From Acidobacteriota bacterium (GTDB taxonomy: Bacteria > Acidobacteriota > Blastocatellia > Pyrinomonadales > Pyrinomonadaceae), in the NCBI GenBank assembly GCA_016700175.1, contig CP065003.1, forward strand, positions 3,916,001 through 3,980,000: DNA of 64,000 nt, given 5' to 3'. The translations under genes were made by a program, and so were the position numbers. The notes under the pieces were generated by a model that was not told the origin of the DNA, did no database searches, and saw only the letters and a list, made by a program, of their open reading frames with translations. Positions within the stretch are counted from its first letter, which is position 1; every line of letters starts with the position of its first letter. Below, piece after piece: positions 58,014-64,000 of the stretch.

Positions 58014-59294
58014 CTAGTCCTTGAAGTTTTTCTTGAGACCCTGCCAGACCTCGAAGTACTCCTTCTGAAGCGAGTCGGACTCGAGGGCAAATTTTGTCGG
58101 ATTGATCACGTAACGCGACTCGAACATAAACGCCATCGTGCCGGACAGCTTCTGCGGCTGAAGATCGGCGTTAGAGGCTTTCTCGAACGCTTCGAGATCG
58201 GGTCCGTGGGCGGACATCTGGTTGTGCAGCGATCCGCCTCCGGGGACGAAGCCCTCTTCCTTCGCGTCGTACTGGCCGTAGACCAGGCCCATATACTCGC
58301 TCATGAAGTTCCGGTGATACCACGGCGGGCGGAACGTATCTTCCATTACCAGCCAGCGCTCGGGAAAGATCACGAAATCGCAGTTCGCGACGCCGGGTTC
58401 GCCGGAAGGCGAGGTCATCACGGTGAAGATCGACGGGTCGGGATGGTCGAACGAGATCGATCCGATCGTGTTGAACCTTCGAAGGTCGTAACGGCAAGGC
58501 GCGTAGTTGCCGTGCCAGCCGACGACGTCGAGCGGGGAATGGCCGATCTTCGCCGACCAGAGGTTCCCGCCGAACTTGTTAACGAGCTCGAAATCGCCTT
58601 CGCGGTCCTCGAACCACGCGACGGGCGTTTCGAAGTCCCTGGGGTTCGCGAGGCCGTTCGCGCCGATCGGGCCAAGGTCCGGCAAGCGAAAATGCGAGCC
58701 GTAATTCTCGCAGATGTATCCGCGGGCGACGCCTTCCGGAAGCTCGACGCGGAATTTCAATCCGCGCGGGATGACCGCGATGTCTCCGGGGCCGATCTCG
58801 ACGATGCCCATCTCGGTCAGGAAACGGACGCTGTTCATCTCGGCGACGATCAGCATCTCGCCGTCCGAGTTGAAGAAGAACCGGTCCTTCATATCCCGGT
58901 TCGCGGCGAAGATATGCACCGCGATACCGGATTGCGAGAACGAGCTGCCGTTCCCGGCGATCGTGTTGAGTCCCTGGACGAAATCGGTCGGTTCTTCGGG
59001 GATCGGGAAAGGGTTCCAGCGGAGCTGGTTCGGGGTAGCTTCGGTCTCGTCGAATGCCGATCGGAGGTTGCCGTTGCCGATCCGCTCGAACGGCTCGTGC
59101 ATCACGGAAGGCCGTATCCGGTATTTCCAGGTGCGCTTGTTGAACGCGCGGGGAACGGTGAACGCAGTGCCGGAAAATTGCTCGGCGTACAGCCCGAGCG
59201 GCGCTTTCTGAGGCGAGTTGCGGCCCACGGGAAGCGCGCCTTCTACGGCTTCTGTGGCGAACTCGTTGCCGAAACCTGTTTGATAATCAGCCAT
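58014..59294 (-). CDS. hmgA: Homogentisate 1,2-dioxygenase
   Basis: 426 residues, starting MADYQTGFGNEFATEAVEGA, the conserved beginning of the family. Contains MHEPFERIGNGNLRSAF, NQLRWNPFPIPEEPTDFVQG, and the metal-binding region WYHRNFMSEYMGLVYGQYDA, then PGGGSLHNQMSAHGPD, which holds the His/Glu iron ligands. It opens the homogentisate ring to maleylacetoacetate. Its terminator is at 57965-57997. A nonamer arm lies just upstream of the start (59308-59333). Confidence 0.97.
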   Translation of the reverse strand: MADYQTGFGNEFATEAVEGALPVGRNSPQKAPLGLYAEQFSGTAFTVPRAFNKRTWKYRIRPSVMHEPFERIGNGNLRSAFDETEATPNQLRWNPFPIPEEPTDFVQGLNTIAGNGSSFSQSGIAVHIFAANRDMKDRFFFNSDGEMLIVAEMNSVRFLTEMGIVEIGPGDIAVIPRGLKFRVELPEGVARGYICENYGSHFRLPDLGPIGANGLANPRDFETPVAWFEDREGDFELVNKFGGNLWSAKIGHSPLDVVGWHGNYAPCRYDLRRFNTIGSISFDHPDPSIFTVMTSPSGEPGVANCDFVIFPERWLVMEDTFRPPWYHRNFMSEYMGLVYGQYDAKEEGFVPGGGSLHNQMSAHGPDLEAFEKASNADLQPQKLSGTMAFMFESRYVINPTKFALESDSLQKEYFEVWQGLKKNFKD

Positions 59295-59307
59295 ATCTGT
59301 TAATTAA

Positions 59308-59333
59308 CAGGGATGAAGGGGGTAAAGGGGATT
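59308..59333. repeat. Nonamer arm flanking the gene at 59384-59896 (left)
   Basis: AACAGGGATGAAGGGGGTAA and the next 6 bases. An inverted partner lies at 59898-59925, matching 24 of 27 positions. The two arms bracket one gene. Confidence 0.75.
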
Positions 59334-59383
59334 TAAGGAACAAAACAAGAAAAACGAAGCGCGACAGAAGAAACGCGCGCAAC

Positions 59384-59896
59384 TTATTGCGTGTCCCGTA
59401 TTGTAAACGAATCCAGACTGACAAGAACTTCGACTACTCTGCTACGTTTCGTTAGATTCGGGACGTGGCGAAAGACAGCTTCAGGGTAATTAAGAACCTC
59501 AAGCCGGAGCCTGGCGACGTCTTGATCAGGGGGTTCCAGCCATATGATCTTTGAAATCTCACCAACTTCGCCCAAGTAAAAAACTGACCCAGCTACACCC
59601 AAATCGCCATTCGACACCGCCAAATAGTACCGAACACTGCACCCAACTTCCGTTTCCGTCTTAGGTTCGCAGGTGCCTAACTCACCAATCGCAAACAATC
59701 GCAAGAATAGTCTCGATTGGATCGCTCTTGGCGGTTCCAGTTCGGTGATCTTAGCGTTATTCAGAATTTCAATGAGCAATTCATCCTTGATCCGCTCATT
59801 TGATAATTCCAAAAGATCTTGTCCGTGGACTGAAGACGCAAATACTACAAGAGAAAACACAGCATGTCCGAGAAGGACAATAACCGCTCTTCCCAT
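59384..59896 (-). CDS. Secreted protein of unknown function, lower GC than neighbours
   Basis: 170 residues from ATG 59896 (MGRAVIVLLGHAVFSLVVFA); signal peptide, cleavage near VHGQ. The mature part has no recognised domain; it contains two Cys (GTCEPKTETEVGCSVRYY). Its base composition is visibly more AT-rich than the flanking hmgA and hppD genes, and it is bracketed by inverted nonamer arms. The right arm supplies purine-rich GGAGGGG and AAAGGTG just before the start codon. It interrupts an otherwise functional pathway cluster, which suggests later insertion. Confidence 0.7.
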   Translation of the reverse strand: MGRAVIVLLGHAVFSLVVFASSVHGQDLLELSNERIKDELLIEILNNAKITELEPPRAIQSRLFLRLFAIGELGTCEPKTETEVGCSVRYYLAVSNGDLGVAGSVFYLGEVGEISKIIWLEPPDQDVARLRLEVLNYPEAVFRHVPNLTKRSRVVEVLVSLDSFTIRDTQ

Positions 59897-59897
59897 C

Positions 59898-59925
59898 ACC
59901 TTTATCCCCTCCATCCCTGTTCCAT
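59898..59925. repeat. Nonamer arm flanking the gene at 59384-59896 (right)
   Basis: ACCTTTATCCCCTCCATCCC and following bases, the inverse of 59308-59333. It ends directly before the hppD stop codon at 59927. Confidence 0.75.
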
Positions 59926-59926
59926 A

Positions 59927-61039
59927 TCAAAGATTCCCGCGGCGGCGCTGCTCTTCCTCGATCGAAACGAACAGAGCCTTGAAGTTGCCCTTTCCGAAAC
60001 CCTTGCAACCCTTCCGCTGAAGGATCTCGTAGAACACCGTAGGCCTGTCCTCCACCGGCTTAGTGAAGATCTGGAGCAGATAGCCTTCGGGATCGCGGTC
60101 GACCAAAATGCCAAGCCTCTTCAGGTCCTCGATCTCTTCGTCGATCTCGCCCACGCGGCTCGGGATCTCGTCGTAGTATGTGTCGGGCACGCGCAGGAAC
60201 TCGACCCCGTTGTCCTGGAGCTTCTGGACCGTGTGCAGGATGTCCTTGCACAGAAGGGCGACGTGCTGGACGCCCGCAGACTTGTAGTAATCGATGTACT
60301 CCTGGATCTGGCTCTTACCGCCCTTGCCTTCCGCCGGCTCGTTGATCGGGAATTTGATGTTGTGGCCGCCGTCCGACATTACGATCGACATCAGCGCCGA
60401 GTACTCGGTCGAAATGTCCTTGTCGTCGAACGTGATGTAGCGTTCGAAGCCCATCACCTCGCTATAAAAATCGCACCAGTGGTTCATCTTCCCGAGCTCG
60501 ACGTTCCCGACGATGTGGTCCACAAGCTGGATCCCGACCTCGTCGCCCGGCACGTTCTGCTCGGTGAATCCCGGCAGGAACGGGCCGGAGTAGTTGTGGC
60601 CGTTGTTCTTCGTGTTGTACGAGATCAACGAATGGATGGTGTCGCCGTAGGTGTGGATCGCGGCGCGCCTGACGGTTCCGTTCTCGTCCTTCCAGTCGTG
60701 CGGTTCTATCGCTACCTTTGCGCCGCGTTTGACCGCTTCGTTAAAGGCGAAATCGGCGTCCTCGACCTGGAACGCGATGTCGCGCACTCCGTCGCCGTGG
60801 ACCTTGATATGTTCCGCGGCAGGATGATCGTCGGTCAGAGGCGTCGTGAACACGAAGTTCACTCTGTTCTGGCGCAGGACGTAACTGGTCGTATCGCGGT
60901 TCTTGGTCTCCAGGCCCGAATAGGCGATCCTCGAGAATCCGAACGCGTTGCGGTAGTAGAACTCGGCCTGCTTGGCATTGCCTACGTAAAATTCGACGTG
61001 ATGTATTTTCTTTAGTCCTAATGGGTTCTGTTCTGACAT
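59927..61039 (-). CDS. hppD: 4-hydroxyphenylpyruvate dioxygenase
   Basis: 370 residues. Two vicinal-oxygen-chelate halves: IHHVEFYVGNAKQAEFYYRN at the N-terminus, and VDHIVGNVELGKMNHWCDFY in the C-terminal half. The iron ligands are in VDHIVGNV, GVQHVALLCKDI and FYEILQRKGCKGFGKGNFK. It converts 4-hydroxyphenylpyruvate to homogentisate. It is transcribed with phhA upstream. The size and C-terminal ending (GKGNFKALFVSIEEEQRRRG) are typical of HPPD. Confidence 0.96.
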   Translation of the reverse strand: MSEQNPLGLKKIHHVEFYVGNAKQAEFYYRNAFGFSRIAYSGLETKNRDTTSYVLRQNRVNFVFTTPLTDDHPAAEHIKVHGDGVRDIAFQVEDADFAFNEAVKRGAKVAIEPHDWKDENGTVRRAAIHTYGDTIHSLISYNTKNNGHNYSGPFLPGFTEQNVPGDEVGIQLVDHIVGNVELGKMNHWCDFYSEVMGFERYITFDDKDISTEYSALMSIVMSDGGHNIKFPINEPAEGKGGKSQIQEYIDYYKSAGVQHVALLCKDILHTVQKLQDNGVEFLRVPDTYYDEIPSRVGEIDEEIEDLKRLGILVDRDPEGYLLQIFTKPVEDRPTVFYEILQRKGCKGFGKGNFKALFVSIEEEQRRRGNL

Positions 61040-61062
61040 GGCATTTCTCTAATAGCTACGAA

Positions 61063-61310
61063 ATTTGTTCAACGCGAAGGTCGCGAAGGACGCAAAGGCG
61101 AAACTATGGATCGCTTTCCCAAAAGCGTACCTGGTGCTTTTAACTGAGCTAAGTTGATTATCAAGAAGAACAGCAAAAATTTCCTTTGCGCCCTTAGCGA
61201 CCTTCGCGTTGAAGATCCTCAAAATCTCGCGGTTCAAATTCAAAATCAATTACCGATTCACGATTCACGATTCACGATTTACAATTCACGATTCACGACC
61301 CGAACGTCTC
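61063..61310. repeat. Nonamer element followed by GATTCAC heptamer arm
   Basis: The nonamer left arm (GCGAAGGTCGCGAAGGACGC, 61073-61098) and inverted right arm (TTTGCGCCCTTAGCGACCTT, 61180-61213) flank an 80-bp centre. A one-sided arm of GATTCAC units (61255-61300) follows. The stop TGA of phhA (61293-61295) lies within this arm. Confidence 0.83.
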
Positions 61311-62198
61311 AATGAACCGCCTCGTTTCGTCCTTCAAAAACTGGTACGACGGAACGACATACAGTACCGGCTGGATGTCCGAGTAGGTGTAATCGTGATT
61401 GATCACCGTCTCGAGGTCGAACTCCCTCAGTTCGACGTCGCTCGAGAACGCGTGCTCCATCTCCTTGAACGAAGACAGTACACCCGCGCCGTAGGCCTTG
61501 ATCTCGCCTTCCGCCTCGACAAGCCCGAACTCGACCGTAAACCAGTAAAGCCTCCCGAGCTGTTCGATCTGCTCGTCGGTCGCCATTCGAGCTCCGTGGC
61601 CTATGAACTGCGAATAATCCGCGAACGCCTGGTTCGTGAACATAGGGATGTGGCCCATCGCCTCGTGGACGATGTCCGGTTCCGGCGTGTAGCCGGGCCT
61701 CGAATGATGGCGAATGTACTGCGTGGAGAGCATCGTCCTCCACGAAAGCCAGCTGAGGAACGACCTGGTATTCACAAGGCCCTCGATTGGCGCCAAACGG
61801 AATCCCGTCAGCTCGCCGAGCTTCCGGTTCATTTCCGAAAGCTGCGGAATGCGCTCGTTGCTGATCCCCAGGTTCTTCTTCGCCTTCAGATAGAAAGGAG
61901 ACGCGTGCTTCCTGTGAAGCTCTTCCAGTTCCTCCGCGACGTACCTCCAAACCCCTTGTTCCTCTTCTGTGTACGGGACATCGGTGATCACCCCGGTCTC
62001 GCGGAAGTTCTTCGCGAGGCTCGCGATGTAGTCTCTGCGTTTTCGGTATTCGGGGTCTTTCGCGCCGGGATGGTCGAGCGGGAGTTCCTCGATATCCTCA
62101 AACGGCATGTCCTCAAACGCGGGGAGGTCTTCGTCCGAGACCTCGAAGTTTCGGACTTCGACCGGGCTTTCGATGGAGGGTATGGAATCAGGCAGCAT
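61293..62198 (-). CDS. phhA: Phenylalanine 4-monooxygenase
   Basis: 301 residues from ATG 62198, with AGGAG 9 bp upstream. The non-heme iron site is in PDIVHEAMGHIPMF (two His) with the Glu in YWFTVEFGLVEA, as in biopterin-dependent aromatic amino acid hydroxylases. It converts phenylalanine to tyrosine using tetrahydrobiopterin. There is no N-terminal ACT regulatory domain, as is usual in bacteria. First gene of the cluster, divergent from an Lrp-type regulator. The last stop codon is supplied by a CGTGAAT heptamer repeat. Confidence 0.96.
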   Translation of the reverse strand: MLPDSIPSIESPVEVRNFEVSDEDLPAFEDMPFEDIEELPLDHPGAKDPEYRKRRDYIASLAKNFRETGVITDVPYTEEEQGVWRYVAEELEELHRKHASPFYLKAKKNLGISNERIPQLSEMNRKLGELTGFRLAPIEGLVNTRSFLSWLSWRTMLSTQYIRHHSRPGYTPEPDIVHEAMGHIPMFTNQAFADYSQFIGHGARMATDEQIEQLGRLYWFTVEFGLVEAEGEIKAYGAGVLSSFKEMEHAFSSDVELREFDLETVINHDYTYSDIQPVLYVVPSYQFLKDETRRFIETFGS

Positions 62199-62316
62199 CA
62201 AGTGTTCTCCTTTCGCTTTGGAAAAAGGTAAAGATCGGGGGGATTAGAGCCAATATAATATCCTATCGGATTTCACTCTTTCATTGAATGGCATTGATAA
62301 GGTTTCGCGTCGTGCT

Positions 62317-62335
62317 AAACTTACATTATAAGTTT
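62317..62335. promoter_or_regulatory. Candidate operator in the phhA/lrp divergent region
   Basis: AAACTT-ACATTAT-AAGTTT is a perfect 6-bp inverted repeat with a 7-bp spacer, 28 bp upstream of the regulator gene. Lrp/AsnC proteins often bind AT-rich inverted repeats. The role is inferred from position. Confidence 0.4.
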
Positions 62336-62363
62336 GTGACAGCCTTTCGCTTTACTTTCTAAA

Positions 62364-62804
62364 ATGCTCGACGAGATCGATTGGAAACTGCTGAAGGTCC
62401 TTCAGGAGGACGCCCGCACAAGTTACGCGGAGATGGGTCGCCGGGTGGGGCTGACCACTCCTGCCGTAATCGAACGCGTGCACAAGCTCGAGGACGCGGG
62501 AGTGATCACGGGCTACCGAGTCGAACTGGATCTGTCGAAAGTCGGGCTTCCGGTCACGGGTTTCATACGGATGAGCATCACGGGCGTGGATTACAGTCAC
62601 ATCGTCGAGGTGGCGAAGAACTCGCCGGAGGTGCTCGAATGCCACAGGGGCACGGGCGGTGATTCATTCATAATGAAGGTCGCGCTCGAGTCTGTGGAGC
62701 ATCTGCAGACGTTGATCGACAAGCTCACGCCATACGGGATCACGACGACTTCTTTGGTGCTTTCCTCGCCGGTGAAACGGCGCGTGATCGAAGGGCCCGT
62801 TTAG
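62364..62804 (+). CDS. Lrp/AsnC family transcriptional regulator
   Basis: 146 residues. The N-terminal helix-turn-helix spans LDEIDWKLLKVLQEDARTSY to LTTPAVIERVHKLEDAGVI (residues 2-51). The RAM/AsnC ligand-binding domain runs 65-140 (TGFIRMSITG, VLECHRGTGGDSFIMKVALE). It is divergent from phhA across 165 bp, so it probably controls phenylalanine/tyrosine breakdown and its own gene in response to an aromatic amino acid. That control is inference. Confidence 0.93.
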   Translation: MLDEIDWKLLKVLQEDARTSYAEMGRRVGLTTPAVIERVHKLEDAGVITGYRVELDLSKVGLPVTGFIRMSITGVDYSHIVEVAKNSPEVLECHRGTGGDSFIMKVALESVEHLQTLIDKLTPYGITTTSLVLSSPVKRRVIEGPV

Positions 62805-62829
62805 CCGTTGCCAGCAGAGAAGGCAATCA

Positions 62830-63560
62830 TTCCGCTCCTCCGTGCCCTCTGTGTTCTCCGTGGTTAAATCTTGTCTTGAGAAGCGGGTCTTATCGAAGAT
62901 TTAACCGCAAAGGACGCAAAGGTTCTCGCAAAGGTCGCGAAGGGAAGAACTCAATAATTCTCAGTGTCCCTCTGTGAAAACCTCTGTATGCTCTGCGGTT
63001 AGACCTTTTCTTGAAAAACGCCTTTCAAAGATTCAACCGCAAAGGCCGCAAAAGAAAGAATTCAATAATTCTCCGTGTCCCTCCGTGAAAACCTCCGTGT
63101 TCTCTGTGGTTCAGCTTTAGTCTGAGAAGTGCCTGCTGTCGAAGAATTAACCACGAAGGTCACTGAGGTCCGCACAGAGAACATTGAGGAACCCTTGAGA
63201 GGTTTGCAGAGGGATCCGTTCGCCGGTAGGTGGCCCTGAAGTCCTCTGAGTTCTTTGCGAATACCTTTGCGTCCTTTGCGGTAAAACATCATCCTCGAGT
63301 GTTCAGTACTTTATAAAAGATCCAACCGCAAAGGACGCTAAGATCTTCGCAAGGGTCGCGAAGAGATGGAATTGCCACTTCCTCCGTGTTCCTCTGTGTC
63401 CCCGGTGGTTAGATCTTCCTTCGGGAAACGCCGGTCGGAAGAATTAACCGCAGAGGTCACGGAGGTTTACACGGAGAATACGAAGGGAAGGCATTTGTTT
63501 GCTCCTCCGCGCCCTCTGTGAAAACCTCTGTGTTCTTTGTGGTTAAATCTTCTCTAGAAA
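62830..63560. repeat. Chain of palindromic nonamer modules
   Basis: The 780-bp gap is a chain of alternating inverted nonamer arms: CTCCGTGCCCTCTGTGTTCT-type right arms and ACCGCAAAGGACGCAAAGG-type left arms. Between a right arm and the next left arm lies a short core of the form GGTTARATCTT...GAATTAACC. The cores begin near 62862, 62998, 63109, 63281, 63408 and 63541, so spacing is irregular (about 110-170 bp). No gene was found in it. Confidence 0.85.
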
Positions 63561-63584
63561 AGCGAAAGGGACCCAAGTGCCGTT

Positions 63585-64000
63585 CTAAGACCTGCCTCTC
63601 TCGGAAAGATAGAAATGCCAGAGAAGCCGCGCCGCGACCGAACGGTACGGCCGCCATCGTTCGGCGATCGAAGGGAAATCCTTGGACGTCGGTCTAGTCT
63701 CAAGACCTCTCAGTTCCTTCCACGCCTGGTGCAGAGCGATGTCGCCGACTGGCATAACGTCGGGACGACACAGGCACATCAGCAGGAAGATGTCGGACGT
63801 CCATCGCCCGATCCCTTTTACCTGCGTAAGCGTCGTCCTCACTTCTCTATCAGGCAGTTTCCCGAGTTTCCCGATCACCAAGCGCTTCTCGATCACCGCC
63901 TTTGAAAGTTCCCGAGCGTAAACGGCCTTCTGCCGTGAAAAATACGCGGCGCGCATCTCCTCGTCGGAGAGGGCGAGGATATTCTCCGGCGTGATCTCGC
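63585..64000 (-). CDS. DNA-3-methyladenine glycosylase (AlkA-like), 5'-truncated by window edge
   Basis: HhH-GPD superfamily C-terminal part, about 137 residues to the TAG at 63585-63587; the frame is open to the right edge. Motifs: ITPENILALSDEEMRAAYFS, the helix-hairpin-helix LTQVKGIGRWTSDIFLLM, and the catalytic Asp in VMPVGDIALHQAW. The end AARLLWHFYLSERGRS is typical. It removes alkylated purines from DNA. The internal Met at 63956 is not the true start. Confidence 0.92.
   Translation of the reverse strand, partial: EITPENILALSDEEMRAAYFSRQKAVYARELSKAVIEKRLVIGKLGKLPDREVRTTLTQVKGIGRWTSDIFLLMCLCRPDVMPVGDIALHQAWKELRGLETRPTSKDFPSIAERWRPYRSVAARLLWHFYLSERGRS

Overview
The window is a stretch of bacterial chromosome with fairly high GC and dense single-copy housekeeping and catabolic genes on both strands. 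No rRNA, tRNA, CRISPR array, phage module or transposase gene was seen. Several features fit the phylum Acidobacteriota, class Blastocatellia (Pyrinomonadales-like): Asn-rich spacers in lipoproteins and TonB-like proteins, a tricorn-type protease, a reprolysin-like secreted protein with VCBS repeats, futalosine-pathway menaquinone genes, and many intergenic short tandem repeats. This assignment is inference from gene style, not a search result.

Layout: 1-8 kb carries a truncated M1 aminopeptidase, small membrane proteins, a GNAT acetyltransferase, a secreted TonB-C protein, an ATP-binding kinase-like protein and an RRM RNA-binding protein. 8-20 kb carries a lipoprotein, two CrtI/CrtO-type flavin oxidoreductases, a patatin lipase, a cytosolic subtilisin, two zinc-ribbon/TonB-C paralogues, an aminotransferase and a HEXXH-type orphan. 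20-28 kb has a UvrD-like helicase and a molybdenum-hydroxylase operon (paoA-paoB-paoC, XdhC, MocA); paoB is frameshifted. 28-35 kb has tricorn, ybaB-recR, a PlsC acyltransferase and a NUDIX hydrolase. 35-49 kb has the VCBS metallopeptidase, an SRA-like protein, proC/tyrS, RDD, a sugar epimerase, LpxL, mqnE, mqnP, a helical-repeat protein and a UDP-sugar dehydrogenase. 49-55 kb has lipoproteins, a rhodanese with an in-frame TGA, purF, mobA and fdhD. 55-63 kb is a phenylalanine/tyrosine degradation cluster (phhA, hppD, hmgA, an unknown gene, fahA) divergent from an Lrp/AsnC regulator. The right edge cuts an AlkA-like glycosylase.

The most unusual property is the intergenic DNA. Most gaps are filled by elements built from 7-bp or 9-bp tandem units arranged as inverted arms around a short centre. 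Five heptamer elements share a TTGACA-type hexamer in the centre, always exactly 25 bp before the first right-arm unit. Arm units carry TGA on the strand read into the element, so many flanking genes end on a TGA belonging to the repeat. A second family is a string of small perfect hairpins in composite blocks of about 215 bp. The heptamer arrays resemble the STRR repeats described in heterocystous cyanobacteria, but here they are organised as defined inverted elements.

The second notable find is the periplasmic rhodanese lipoprotein at 50829-51344. The reading frame continues after a TGA located two codons past the catalytic Cys, and a plausible bacterial SECIS hairpin follows. It is a candidate selenoprotein.
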